From Prunus persica (lineage: Eukaryota; Streptophyta; Magnoliopsida; Rosales; Rosaceae): a stretch of 64,000 bases of DNA. The stretch's first letter is position 1; each line of letters starts with the position of its first letter. The stretch is taken from the NCBI RefSeq assembly GCF_000346465.2, contig NC_034011.1, forward strand, positions 16,719,213 to 16,783,212, written 5' to 3'. Of this stretch, positions 11,277 to 23,964 are shown in pieces. The notes beneath the pieces were generated by a model. That model was not told the DNA's origin and made no database searches. It saw only the letters and a program-made list of their open reading frames with translations. The position numbers and the translations under genes were made by a program.

Positions 11277-11561
11277 TTATACGAACATGATGGTGATCGA
11301 GCTACCTATGTCCACCAAGATACGTCCGACATCGAAGTTGGAGATGTCTGCTCGAATGATCAACTGGTCGTCATGAGGAAAGATGATGCCACGCTCCTCT
11401 TCGCTAAAGGTAATAGGGTCCCAGCCTATTTTGGACATTTTCAGCATGCGCCCACACTCGATACTGAAGACTTGATGCTCGTAGGAAAACTGGGCATAAT
11501 ACTTGATGGAGTTGTTGGATGTGCCTACCATAGTAGGGTTGTCGCTGATGGTGGAGATCAT
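11277..11561 (-). pseudogene. Tat aspartic protease
   Basis: The minus-strand ORF ends in GRILVDIGSSITIMFV. This is the retropepsin motif, usually D-T/G-G-S; here the second position is Ile, a change likely to weaken or abolish activity. The upstream part (PHDDQLIIRADISNFDVGRI) is the usual lead-in for Tat proteases. It lies between gag and reverse transcriptase. Confidence 0.75.
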
Positions 11562-11619
11562 GTTGATCTGGCGCTGGTAGGGGTTTGAGGCAGGTAGAAG
11601 GTTGTGGACATACTCGTCT

Positions 11620-12912
11620 AATTTTCCTTCACGAATGAGTCATTCAATGATGTTTCGCAGAGCAATGCAAGATTCTGTATTATGGTCGTTAAATTGGTGA
11701 AAACAGCATAAGGCACCGATGTTCGGCATATGCTTGTTGGTAAGTCTTCGGGGAAGGGGTTTCGGTATAATGGGTGCGTCATTGACCAGAACATTTTCAT
11801 AAGTGGTGTTCAATGTGGTGAACACCTCGAACCTAGTTTTGGGCTCGAAGGGGAGCAGGGCACAATTGTTTGTCTTTGGGGGTTTGTTGCCGCAGGATTG
11901 ATGATGGTTAGAGTGTCTAACACGCTTCCCATTGTTGAAGGAGCGCTGGTAGCTGTCCTTCCCCTTGGGGTTTTGGGCACTCTGAGAGTCAGGGGCAGGA
12001 GCGTAATGGTTTGGTGTAGCAGGAGTAGGTGTCGAAGCCTGCGGAGGATCGTTAAAGGTGGTCAGTGACTGGTTGGCAGGGCCACACTTGGAGTTAAAGT
12101 ATTTGGTTTTGTCATGGATGGCTACTTGCTGTGTTTCATGAGTTGCTGTAGACCAGGTAGCGGAAGTTGGATTCGTGAAGACCACTCTTGAAGGTGCCAA
12201 AGGCAGCTCGATCATCTGTCTCTGGACAGCGGGAGTACTCGTGCCTGAAGCGGATTGCGTACTCCTGCCGGGGCTAGTCTCCACCCTGCCAAAGCATGTA
12301 TAAGTCGTCCTCAGAATACAAACGATCGGTCTGAATCATGAAATGGTTTAGGAAAGTCTGCTTCAGGCTGTCAAAGAAGTTGATAGTTCGAGGGTTAAGC
12401 TGATAGAATCAGTTCAAAGCGACACCACTAAGGGTGGAGGGAAAAACGAGGCACATGCCGTCGTCACTAAGATCCTTGAACCTTAGGACAGACTGAAAAT
12501 AAAATTTAAATGTGGGTCAGGGGATCCTCCTTGCCTATGTAGAAGGCAATGCAGAGCGGCTGAACGTCCTTCTCCTAACGATAGTTAAGGATACGCTTAG
12601 TGAAGATGGCAGGGCATGGCTTTGTCTAGAGGGGCTGATGGCTGCAGTGTTGCTCATTCTCAAGACGTCGGATGTTTTTGAAGAAAAGTCGCATGGCAGG
12701 GTTGGCATGAGGGAGAGCATCGAGTGGCGAAGACTTGTTGTTGTGGTTGGGAGAAGGTAGATAAGTTTCCCACTCTTTGAATGCTTCGGAATGGTAAGAC
12801 TCCCAGTCCTCAGGGTGGTAAGGTTCCCAATCGTCTGAGTTCCCAACTCTTTCCTCGGTAGGTAAGCGGGTGGGCTTCGGCAAAGGGCCAAGGTGAGCCA
12901 CCCACGAATCAT
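11620..12912 (-). pseudogene. Tat gag (decayed)
   Basis: The minus strand around 12310-12500 reads FKDLSDDGMCLVFPSTLSG, then a stop where Trp is expected, FYQLNPRTINFFDSLKQTFL: the gag core. A proline- and serine-rich linker follows (11880-12284), then a C-terminal CCFHQFNDHNTESC motif followed by IALRNIIE (about 11640-11710). Stops and frameshifts are present. Confidence 0.8.
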
Positions 12913-13516
12913 CGAAGTCTACAGGAATAGGGATGGGCTTCGACCGAGGCTCAGAGATGTGGTCCCTGCAGTCCCTGTAAATCTTGGTTGGGGCATGAGG
13001 CCGATCCCTTGGTGGGGAGATTTGGAGAAGTCACGACTTGGTCACCTCAGGATGAAGGTGGCCTTTGCCTTTGTCAGGTCTAGGCTGTGTCGGGCCACTA
13101 TGACGGGAGACAACTGGTTGGTTTGGTTGGGTTCGCTCATCACCCTAGGTGAGGTTATGTTGGTTGAATTAGTGGTGAGCGTTCTCCCAATTATGCTTCA
13201 AGGTTCGGCAGTCATGCTCTAGTTAAGCATTCTTGGTACGAAGGTGGTCGTAGCTCTCCGTCATCTTCGCGACATCGGCACAAAGGCTCTCCACTTCAGC
13301 TTGGAGGTGCGCATCAGCTGAAGGCACGCATCGGCTGAAGGCTTCCTTTGGGAGGACCCCTGATGAGGGGTATGGTGTTGGGTATCAAGGCTAGCCTCAC
13401 TTGGCATAGTGGAGTGTGAGGGGTAGAAGAGACGACAGGGTTAGATGAGAGATGGAGCCAGCGAAACTGGTAGAGAGGTGGGATTCAAAAGTCGATTCTC
13501 ACAGACGGCACCAAAC

Positions 13517-13769
13517 TGTTAATCCTCTTTTTGGGAGGGTCAACTTAGATAAAGGAGTGTTGGATCTTCAGCAAGGGGAGAAAGTTGTAGACATTCGATA
13601 TGGAGGGATCCTGTAGAAGGAAATAAGGAAGAAGCGATCGTCAAGCTTCGGGCACTAGTGTGGTACCTACCGAAGGCTCTCCCATGCTTAAGTCAGCGAG
13701 TATACGTGGTAATTTTGGCAGAGTAACAGTAAAGGTAAAAAGTAGTTACCCCTTTTTATGGTGTAAACA
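13517..13769 (-). repeat. 5' LTR of the Tat element, internally deleted
   Basis: 253 bp, matching both ends of the 561-bp LTR at 4274-4834 but lacking the segment equivalent to about 4519-4822. The lost part includes the TATAAATA box, so the 5' promoter is missing. Confidence 0.9.
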
Positions 13770-13774
13770 GGCTT

Positions 13775-14940
13775 GAACTATTTACCACTTGTTTTAGGAT
13801 AGTTATGATTTTCTTTTATGGGTGGGAAACTCTTAACTGAACACAATATATATAGTTTTGTCCGCTTAATATTAAGTATTTCCATCATAGCTCTGGAAAT
13901 ACTTAATATTGAGGAAGATCATACTATTGTTGCTGGTTACTTCTGGTGTTATGGATTCTTGTATTGATTTTGACCTTCTTCTTTTTTGTCTTTTCTTTTT
14001 ATTGGATGGTGAGGAAGAAGGTAGGCAAGCTCGCGAAGCTTGAGAAATTTGGAAATGGCTCCTCCGAACCTTTCCTTGGTTCTGCCCTCCGAGATTGGTC
14101 GAAACAGTCTAGGTATTGGCGGTTTTGTTTGTGTTTGGTCACTGAGAAAACTGAAGGGAAAAAAGAACATGCCAAAACTTGAATCTTAAATTTCCTCTAA
14201 AAGTCAAAATATTGAATGTATTCTTTCTACATGAATGAATTCCAGTATTGAATTTGATATCTCGCATGTGATTTTTTATGGCAATTTGTGTGATAATGGA
14301 ATGATAAATTGTTTGCTTATTTGACTGGTACTTCAAGGTAAAGTTAGTGAAAACAAATACACATTTTGTGCGTGTGCGAAACTTATTTAGTGAAAACGAA
14401 TACATATTTTTTTACGGTCTTGTTTTGTTTCTCTCCCTCCCTAATCCTTGTATCCTGAAAAACTATCATTGATTCATTTTGGGATTTTGGGATTTTGGAT
14501 TCTAGATGAATTTTTGTATCAATAGTGAGTTACTGTTATTTGGTATCTTATTGAGTTGCAAGTTAGTTAGGTGAATTCTTTTTATTTGTTCAGAAACACA
14601 GATAAAGAAAGTCTAGTGCTGCCAGTTCAAGAGGCTTTCTATTTCTGGTTAATACTGGTGTAGAGCAAATATTCAGAATCACAAAGCATGCATGGGCACA
14701 TAACAGTTTTGGTATTTCCAAACTAATTCATGTACCTTAGTTAATATAGGGGTCCATACAAACTTTCCTAGTGAATATCAGCTTTGCTTCTCTATTCTCT
14801 CCTTTTCTTTGTTGAATCTTTGTTGTTTTAAATTATCCTTTATCCTTACCGTCCGCATTTTGTACGCTAAATCTTTTATATAGTTACTGAATATGCACTG
14901 TACTGATCCTGATATTCACTTGTTGTGCATCATATTATTT
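13775..14940. other. Non-coding or 5' flank
   Basis: No complete gene. At about 13946-14182 there is a 78-codon ORF (KVGKLAKLEKFGNGSSEPFL...) whose tail, 'gtttggtcactgagaaaactga', resembles a plant 5' leader. At about 14600-14660, after an acceptor-like 'acacag', the text KESLVLPVQEAFYFWLILV is open, a possible further exon of the gene called at 14947-15865. Neither is certain. Confidence 0.35.
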
Positions 14941-14946
14941 TTTCAG

Positions 14947-15248
14947 TCAAATTGAAGCCGAATTTGGGGGAATATATAAAATTACTTGATTGTGCACTTC
15001 AAGTTAGTGTTAGATCTATCTCTGTCCCTGTCTCTCTCTCTCAGTCTCATATTATAATGCGTAAATTTGATCTATCTCAGGTTGTGACAAGCATAAATAT
15101 AGATGGTAATCTTTCTTAATTGGTATTCATTAAAGGGTACTTGCTTGGTGTACATGTGGAAACTTGTTTGTACGTTTCTATTTAATGTTACATCTGTTTT
15201 GCTTCTTGTACACGTGAAAACTTGTTTGTGCGGTTCTATTTAATGTTG

Positions 15249-15296
<48 letters not shown>

Positions 15297-15865
15297 TTTG
15301 ATATATTGTAGGTTTTGCTTACAAGCATGTAGCCATCAAAAGGAAAAGGTGAGTTCTTGTCTACGAATGAAATTACACATAAGGTTTGGGATTTTTTAGT
15401 TGGGCTTAAAAGTTGGTCATTTCAGTGTTAAAAAAAAAATATATGTTCTTTTAAAAATTTCAAAATGCGGTCACTGTTTTGGGAACTTTTATTGTTAGAA
15501 TATATTTACTTGTCTGATTATGCTTCTTATTTGAATGCTTAGTTAGATATGACATTGTTGTGCCCTTTATTATTTATTCTTCCACACAAAAAAAAAAAGA
15601 AAAAAAAAGAAGGAAGATTGATTCTTTTCTTGTATGCCAAAAGCTTTCTAAATGGTCTGTTTTTTGGACAAATTTTTGTGCTGGCCTTTAATGATTCTTG
15701 CCAAAAGCAAAAGCCTATTATCATTATTCCCTAATGAAATTTAGACTTTATTATAGTTTATGGCAAGATTCATTTGACAATGTGCTTTACACAATTTTTA
15801 TTAGATATGGTCAGTCTCCTGAGCAATTCAAGATTGTGATTCTTAAAATTCATGCATATTTCACG
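14947..15865 (+). CDS. Four-exon fragment of an unidentified gene
   Basis: Four short exons with GT-AG borders keep one reading frame: 14947-15002 (KLKPNLGEYIKLLDCALQ), 15081-15105 (VVTSINID), 15312-15348 (GFAYKHVAIKRKR) and 15805-15865 (YGQSPEQFKIVILKIHAYFT). The phase-1 and phase-2 joins complete a Gly and an Arg codon without a stop. Such agreement across three introns is hard to get by chance. I do not recognise the protein. No clear next exon is found downstream, so the gene may be truncated by repeats. Confidence 0.45.
15250..15292. repeat. (CT)n microsatellite
   Basis: About 21 CT units, in the intron before the third candidate exon (15312-15348). It would form part of the polypyrimidine-rich region upstream of that acceptor. 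Confidence 0.9.
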
Positions 15866-18800
15866 GTATGAAAATTTCCTCTTTAATTTTTATCTGCAAA
15901 GTTGTATCATAGTTCTACTAGCACACAACGAGGAATATCCTTTACATTGTACTGTTGAATACTGCGATAAACTGATGTTAGAATATATATATATATATAT
16001 ATATATTGTATGTTAGTTCTATGCCCCTTAATTTTATCTTTTTGTTAGTTTAAACCATTTATGAAGATGTTACTTTATAATTATTCAACAACATATTAGA
16101 ATATAACCTGCCCTATTAGCCTTGTTTTCTGATCCAATCTCTTAATCGGATTGTATGCAGTCAGTTATATATTACCTTTCCAATTAAATATACCCAGTCA
16201 ACTACTTCATTAATGGACACCTGGATGGCATCTCATTTGAAGAAAAAATGGATTTCTAAAGGTTGCTGATTTCATGTTTAGGGCATTTTCCATTGTGAAC
16301 CATCTTTTTTGAACTCTTAGGAGAAACTCATGTTTTTCTTTGACTTTTCCCATTCTTATTTTACTGGATAAAAATCAGGAGAATAAAAATCAGGAGACGT
16401 AGTGCCAATTCCCATACTGTATTTATGTTTAAATTAACTCAAGATTTTTGGGCTTTCACTTGGAGAGAAACAGACAGGGAGGGACAATTAATTTTTGTGG
16501 CCAAAACCAAAAAGACACAAGGGATTCCTACTTCATAGTTTATACTGCATGATGGATTTGATTTGCTATCGTACCTGACCTTATGGGATTGATGACTTAA
16601 TTGTCCTAATTTAATGGCTTTGGATATGTAGTTTACCAAATATGGAGCTGCTTTATTTTACAGCTAATTATTTTCAAAATACAGCAGAAGCAACTTTTTT
16701 TAAAAGTGACAGCAATTCCAACTAGAGGTGTCAAACGGGACGAGCTGGCCCAACACGACATGATCCCAGCCCGTTTAAATGAGACACGGCACAGAAACCC
16801 TTTTTTTTTATATAATCATAAACATATATTTGATGTCTTTCATTGTAGGAAAATTACTTAGGTCCTTAATTAATTAAACATATCAACTACAAATTAATTA
16901 AACAACATTGGACTTGATATCTAATCAATACATATGACATATACACTTCTCTTATAATCAAAGCAAGACATTAATTCACATATAAAATAATAAGTTGTTT
17001 AAAGATGAAAAGTTAAAGTGGACTTTGTGGAGTTGGACACTTTTTTCCCCCAACCCCTTTATATTGTTTGGATGTTTGATTGATTAATGTTTTTAAGTAG
17101 TTCATTATTTTTTGCCTCTAATTATATTTTTAATGTTTATCATTTGAATTATCTAGTGGGCAAAAAAAAAATCAAGTGAAAAAAATTCAAATTAAATGGG
17201 TTAGTTCTTGGGCCAGTTTTGCGAGTTTTACTTTTTATAAGATTCCTTCTTTACTAATTCAAAAATTGGATTTAATGTTGTGATCCACACAATGTTTATT
17301 GTTTATCAAATCTTTGATAAGTGCTCCTTCGAGGTATTCTGTCCCTTCCCCATGCCACTTTTTTTGTTTCTTTAATTGCTTGAGTATTCTTTCATATAGA
17401 AGTATTTCTGAATGATGTAAAGTTCTTTTGAATTCCGCATAGGACTAAAGTAGGAGTACAAAACATATAAAGGTACGACATATCAATATATAAAGAGCAT
17501 AACAGCATTATGGTCTATTTTCTGAATACTATTTTTGTATAGTGTTTGTTAAAGAAGAGTCACGATATATTTATAGAAATATTTTAGTGGAAATTATTTA
17601 TTCTATGATGTGTCATCACATGTCCTGCTGGCTGCCACTAGGTATTGTGTTACACACGACATATAAATAGATACCTCATGGAAATTAACAATTCTTAGAA
17701 AGAAAGAAAGAAAGAAAAAAAAATATATATTCCGCATGTGATAGGACCCAGCGATCTCTACCTTAACTCTATGCTTATACAGGAAACCAATCTTGATATT
17801 ATTGTAACAAAATCCAAAATACAAGCCGTCTTGCTTTGCACAACTAATCAGTATTTATACTGACTTGCAAACTAAGACTTAGTTAAACCAACTCACTGAA
17901 TAATTCTCCACTAATAACCAATACATCTAACAACATGACACGTGTGCCACTAATAACATGCCAACTTATAGGACTCTATCAGCATGAGTAGCAATTTTTC
18001 TTTTGTGAAGTTACCTGAACTTGGTCATTATTTAATTTGATTTACCCTAGTAAGGATCAAGTTTTGGAGGCCTGTGTGGGTGAATACAACTAGAATAGAA
18101 TGATAGTTGCAGGCCCTGCTGGTTAATAGTTGATACAATCTGGATGTATTTCCCTTGCTTATTCCACCTGGTGGCAAAAGAAACTTTTACACGAATTTAT
18201 TGTCTCTGGTTTAACCTTATCACCGATCCCTTTATGTGAGCCATGGTTGGCTGATTCTGTGTTTACAATCAATACTTACAGGCCCTTCTACAGAGGACAA
18301 TTAACGACTACAAAAGTGCCGGCCATGATCCCAAGTCAAGCAGTTTAGAGATTCGATTAATCCAAAGTCAGAACGACATTCGTAACCCTGAAATTAAATT
18401 CAGAACTGAAAGATACACTTAAAATAGTTGATATGTACGGGACATGGTATATGTAATTTACCATGATCGTTTGAAAACTGTTACCCAATGCTATCACCAT
18501 GAAAGTTGGATACATTTTCTTTTCTTTCGAAATATGCACATGGATATAGGCAGAGATGCAGCCAACTGACAGATGCTCATCTTTTTTGTTCCATAGTTGT
18601 TAGGGCTTCTGGTTTTGATACTTTTGGTGGGGCAACAATTTGGACAAATTTACTGCTCTTGGGGTATCCGTATTAAGGATTGTTAATTTTTTTTTTTGGG
18701 CGGGAAAAAAAAATTGCCAGTCAGTTGAAGTGAAAAGTAAACTCCTCCTTTAAGTGACTTTTGACGCACAAACATGTGGATTTTATTAACATGAAAATTT

Positions 18801-20219
18801 ATATTTACATATTTAAGTGGATTTTTGACACCCTTCTCTCTCTCTCACTGTGACTTTGATTGGGTTGCTATCTCCCTTCAACACCAACCCAATCTGTTAT
18901 AATTTTTTTTTTTTTTAATTTTATATTTTTGTTTAAAAGTTATGCAATAAATTTTCTAATTCTCTCCTAAATTTAAGAAAAAAAATTCAGGAGCATTAGT
19001 ACAATACATGTTCTAATTTGAGGACATCATAATCTATTATTGGAATTTAAGGGAAAAAATACAAATCGGGGTATAATTGAGTAACCATTGCCACAATTTA
19101 GCCTTGAAAAGTATTTAAAAACTCTGTTTTTTTTTTTTTGGGTATTAATACGATGAAAAAGGTGCACCTATAATATCCTTATTTTAAAAAAATAGAGGCA
19201 TTTAATTATATACATATTCTTAGCATTAGTGATATAAATAAACCCTATACAATTTAATTTCTATAAACAAGTCCACAAAAAAACAACTGGCCTTATTGAA
19301 TTAATTTTGATTATTAAATTATGTTGAGTGTTTTGGGTTTTTTTATGAGATTTTGGAGTTTGGTTTGTTTTAAGAAATTTATGACAGTTTTGTAATTTAT
19401 AAAAAGTTCGAAGCCTCTTTGTTATGTTGTAAATAGACTTTGGGTGTGTTTTTAAAGTCCATTTTATGTAGGATTTTTTAAATATATAATTTGAGCCCTT
19501 ATAATTTCCCACCCCCACCAAAAACAATCAACTAAGTATACTGAATATTCATAAGGAAATGACGCATTATTGATGCCACAAATGACGAATTTCCCACCCT
19601 CACAAAAAACAAACCAAACCCAATTAAATCAATCCAGCAAGAGTGAACTTACCTCTCAAAATCAATCGGGAGCTCCGAAGTCAGTAAGCTTGAGAGAATG
19701 TGGTGGACATTAGAGAAGACTCTTTGGTATTGGAGACTCCATCTCTACCAAAATCAAGGAACAAACTGTTGCTGCGGCGTCTAGCTACAAAAAGAGATAT
19801 GCTACTTTGCTTTCATCTGGAATCTTGTCTGCTGAACGAAAAAGAGAAGGAGTTTTCACTTGAGCTATAGAATCAAAACAGGGCAACAACTAGGTAAAAG
19901 CCATTAATCGTCATACTCAGGATACCATAGATCGCGGGCTTCCCAAGGAGCTGATGACAATGGAGCGACTATAGGGTTTGGGAGCTTTGGATCCTTCTAA
20001 TTGTGGGTTTGCGTTACATTCAAAAAGAGAGGATTGTGTTCTTGAGTTTTTCACAGAGAGGGAAAGAGCGAAAGATCTTCAACTGAAGTTGGGTTTCCAA
20101 CAGGTCAAATTTCAACCCGGTTCTACATGCACCCTCTTTTAAAAACTCACCGTTAGATGAAATCCAACGGCTTGTACATACCCCTAAAAAATACCCCTTA
20201 TAACTTTCCACTCACTATA
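15866..20219. other. Long non-coding stretch
   Basis: AT-rich with no supportable gene. It includes an (AT)n tract (about 15985-16007), a lone transposon-like end at about 16725-16800 ('agaggtgtcaaacggg' with cccgttt-like repeats; no partner end found), and poly-A/T tracts. On the minus strand at about 19630-20060, leader-like sequence ends in a good donor (GAGAGGTAAGTTC at about 19655), possibly the 5' leader of a lost gene. Confidence 0.4.
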
Positions 20220-23200
20220 CACTACTACATTTTACACTTTGCGCGACGAAGAGAATTTCGTTGCGCAAAATACATTGTAGTCGCACAAATTTCAGCGTGA
20301 CAAAAACTTCGTCGCGCAGAATCTGTCGCGCAAAGATCGTGAAGAAAGACTTTGCGCGACAAAGTTTTTTCATTGGTCACGCAAAGTGACTTTGCGCGAC
20401 GAAAAAATATTGGTCGCGCAAAGCGACTTTGCGCGACGAAAAAGATTGGTCGCGCAAAGTGACTTTGCGCGATGAAAAATATTGGTAGCGCAAAGTTGTG
20501 CGCGACGAAATACATTGGTCGCGCAAAGGTTTGCGCGACGAAATATATTGGTTGTGCAAAGTTTTGCGCGACGAAAAACATTGGTCACGCAAAGTCTAAA
20601 AAAATTTTAAAAAAAATCAAAAATTATCGCGTCCAATTTTGGGTACCTGCCCAAATTTTTTGAGTTTTGCGCGACGAATACTAACGTCGCGCAAATATTT
20701 ACGCGACGAAATATTTTTTGTGTTAAATTTTTTTAATTTAAAATAAACTAATTTAATAGTTTGCGCTACGAAATATTTTGTCGCGCAAGGTTTTTGACTT
20801 TTTGTTTTATTATTTCTTTAATATGAATTTTTTCAAATTTTTACTTTTTAAATTTAATTTAATTGTATGATTTCTTTTTAAAATTACTTTAATTTAAATT
20901 GATATTAATTTTTACTTTTTAAATTTAATTTAATTGTATGATTTTTTTAATTACTTTAATTTAAATTGACATATTCAAAATAAAATTACATATGAAAAAT
21001 AGTGATTAAATTATCCAATAAATATATATATATATATAATATTCAAAATGTACACATAAATTAACAAAGTATAATAATAAAATCCTAATACAAGCGTATT
21101 GTGGTGGTAGTGGCGGAGGATATGTTTTGATAGCTTCCTAATCCTCAACTTTAGCCGTCAAAGTCTCGATGATTCCCTACAAAAAAAAACAAATATGGTC
21201 AAATAACCACAAAAAAAAAAAAAAAAAAAAAAAAGGCATAATCTCCCCTAAAATTGTTATACCACAAATCCAACCCAAACTCCAATCCCTCCCCTTTACT
21301 CAACCCCAAAACCCACACAAACTCAAAATTAACTCCAAAAACACATATTAATGAAAAAAATTTAAAATTTGGAGAGAATATACCTTTTGGCAAGATTGAG
21401 AGTGAATGAGAATGAGAGGGAGAAGTGAGTGTGAGAGAATTAGAGAAGATAGTGATAGAGAGATGAGAGAGTGAATGAGAGATAGTGAAGAGAGAGATGA
21501 GAGATTAAGTGAGAGGAGTGAGTGAGAGAAATGGTGGGATTTGGGGAGAGGGAAAGAGAAAGGAGAGGTAAGAGTAGAGAAAGGGATTGAGAAAATGGTG
21601 GATGAGTTATTTCGGTTTTAAAAACCGTATCACTTTGCGCGACGAAAAATATTGTTGGTCGCGCAAAGTTTTGCGCGACGAATCATATTGGTTGCAACGA
21701 AAAATATTGGAATATTGATCGCGCAAAGTTTTGCGCGACGAATCATATTGGTTGCGCAAAGTCTAAAATAATTATTTAAAAAAAATAAAAATCCCCGCGT
21801 CCCATTTTTGGTACTCGCCAAAATTTTTAAATTTTTGCGCGACGAAAATAGGAATATTGGTCGCGCAAAGTCTAAAAAATTATTTAAAAAAATGAAAATT
21901 CCCGCGTCCCATTTTTGGTACCCGCCAAAATTTTTAAATTTTTGCGCGACGAATATAGGAATATTGGTCGCGCAAAGTCTAAAAAAATTATTTAAAAAAA
22001 TAAAAATCCCCGCGTCCCATTTTTGGTACCCGCCAAAATTTTTAAATTTTTGCGCGACGAAAAATACATACTGGTTGCGCAAAGTCTAAAAAAATTCCCG
22101 CATCCGATTTTTGGTACCCGCCCAAATTTTTGCGAGACGAAAAATATATATTGGTCGCGCAAAGTTTTGAGCGACAAAAAATATTGGTCGCGCAAAGTCT
22201 AAATTTTTTTTATTTTTTTTTTAAAATCCCGCGTCCCATTTTTGGTACCCGTCCAAATTTTTAGAGTTTTGCGCGACAAACTGTTGGTTGCGCAAACTTT
22301 TGAGAGACGAAAAATTGGTTCGTAACACAATATTTATAAAAATAATTGTTATGAATAATAAAAATAAAAATATTTTATTTTACAATTTAAAATATAAATA
22401 AGGTTAAAGCTGCTTAATAAATATATATACTATTCAATTTCTTAAGTGTTATACGTACAAAATAAATAAATTTAAAGCTACTTAATAAATAAATATATAT
22501 ACACACACCATTCAACGATCCAACTGTCAGACTTATTTGTATATACTTCAAGATCGTATACCCCAAAAATCGCAAAAAACAAACATTCAGAGATCTAGTA
22601 ACGAGACAAAACTTTTCGATGGTTATAAATGAAAAATTACGATTTAACGGTTATTTTAACTCCGATTTTGATGATTTTTTTTACAGCTACACTCCTTGAC
22701 CATATATGAATACAATGACTGAATTTGATCTTCAATTTAAAATATTTACACTAGTGGATACCACAAAATCTTATGTTATATCTAACGAACATATAAATAA
22801 CCTCTTAATTGTTAGTGAATATATTGTTTTGATGGCATATGCATTCACCAAAACTAGTTTCAACGATCCAACCGTCAAACTTGTTTGTTTATACTTCGAG
22901 ATCATATACGCCAAAAATCGGAAAAAATAAACATTCAGAGATCAAGTAATGGGACAAAACGTTTTGACGGTTATAATGAAAAATCACGATTTAACGGTTA
23001 TTTTAACTCCGATTTTGATGATTTTTTACAGCTACACTCCTTGACCCTATATGAATACAATGACTGAATTTGATCTTCAATTTAAAATATTTACACTAGT
23101 GGATACCACAAAATCTTATGTTATATTTAACGAAAGTATAAATAAACTCTTAATTGTTAGTGAATATATTGTTTTGATGGCATATGCATACAAAAAAACT

Positions 23201-23964
23201 AGTTTCAACGATCCAACCGTCAAACTTGTTTGTTTATACTTCGAGATCATATACACTAAAAATCGAAAAAAAAATAAACATTCAGAGATCAAGTAATGGG
23301 ACAAAACTCTTCGACTGTTATAATGAAAAATCACGATTTAACGGTTATTTTAACTCCGATTTTGATAAATTTTTAAAGCTACACTCCTTGACCCTATATG
23401 AATACAATGAACTAATTCGATCGTCAATTTAAAATATATATTTTCTAACAAAAACCCAATCCGAACAACAATAATATATTTTTCTAACAAAAATCCGATC
23501 CGATCTAAAATAATAAACTTAAAGCTACTTAATAAATATATATACCGTTTAATTTCTTAAGTGTTATGCATACAAAATAAAAAACAAAAATAAATTGGTT
23601 TAGGTGACAAAATGTTTGGATTACGTCATGCAAAGATTTTAAAAAATAATTTTTTATTTTTATTTATTTTTATAAGGACTTTGCGCGACGAAGTTTACTT
23701 TTCGTCTCGCAAAGTCACTTTGAGCGACGAATTATTTTTCGTTGCGCAAAATTGATCGCGCAAGACTTTGAGCGACGATGTATTGTCGTCGCGCAAAAGT
23801 TTGTCACGCGAAGTGACTTTGCGCGACGAATTATCTTTCGTCGCGCAAAATTTGGTCGCGCAAGACTTTGAGTGACGAAGTTTCAAGTTTCGTCGCGCAA
23901 AGTGACTTTGAGCGACGAATAATTTTTTGATTTTGGTCGCGTAAGGGGGTTTTTTTTACTAGTG
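20220..23964. mobile_element. CACTA-like non-autonomous transposon
   Basis: It starts CACTACTACATTTTACACTT and ends ...TTTTACTAGTG, giving inverted CACTA ends. Just inside both ends, and again at about 21630-22310, lie many copies of TTTGCGCGACGAA and its inverse TTCGTCGCGCAAA. Such subterminal repeats are typical of CACTA elements. The flanking triplets are ATA and GAT, so no 3-bp target duplication is visible. No transposase is seen. Short ORFs over it (repeats of RRAKLCATN...) are artefacts of the repeats. Confidence 0.75.
22540..23425. repeat. ~348-bp tandem repeat, about 2.5 copies
   Basis: 'acattcagagatc' recurs at 22583, 22931 and 23278, giving a period of 347-348 bases. The unit includes 'ccttgaccctatatgaatac' and 'tttcaacgatccaaccgtca'. 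It lies inside the CACTA-like element. The ORFs in it (NTMTEFDLQFKIF...) are repeated with the unit and match nothing I know. Confidence 0.85.

Larger units (their letters stand above)
4274..13769 (-). mobile_element. Ty3/gypsy Tat-lineage LTR retrotransposon
   Basis: The element is bounded by TG...CA-type LTR ends and by a perfect 5-bp target duplication, GGCTT (4269-4273 and 13770-13774). Its coding strand is minus: gag, protease, reverse transcriptase, RNase H, a second (archaeal-type) RNase H and integrase run from right to left. Two RNase H regions and a gag ending in a C-X2-H...H-X-TE-X-C motif are marks of the plant Tat group (Retand/Ogre relatives). A G-rich polypurine tract (minus strand TTGGGGGACTAC) abuts the left LTR, and a TGGTGCCGTCTGTGAG primer-site-like stretch abuts the right LTR. 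Stop codons and frameshifts run through gag and pol, so it is not autonomous. The 2.9 kb between integrase and the left LTR holds tandem repeats, an antisense ORF and a nested hAT element. Confidence 0.92.

Noticed and set aside
11175..11588. Plus-strand ORFs of 100-137 codons over the Tat gag-pol
   Set aside because: They are shadows of the minus-strand protease and gag coding regions.
16725..16800. A complete transposon starting 'agaggtgtcaaacggg'
   Set aside because: Only one end is visible; no inverse end or target duplication was found within reach.
20225..20663. ORFs with repeats of RRAKLCATN or SSRK
   Set aside because: They are generated by tandem palindromic CACTA subterminal repeats in several frames at once; none has a gene context.
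20220..23964. CRISPR-like array, because of regularly spaced repeats
   Set aside because: Repeats are palindromic, of variable spacing, with AT-rich non-unique spacers, in plant DNA with CACTA ends; no cas genes.
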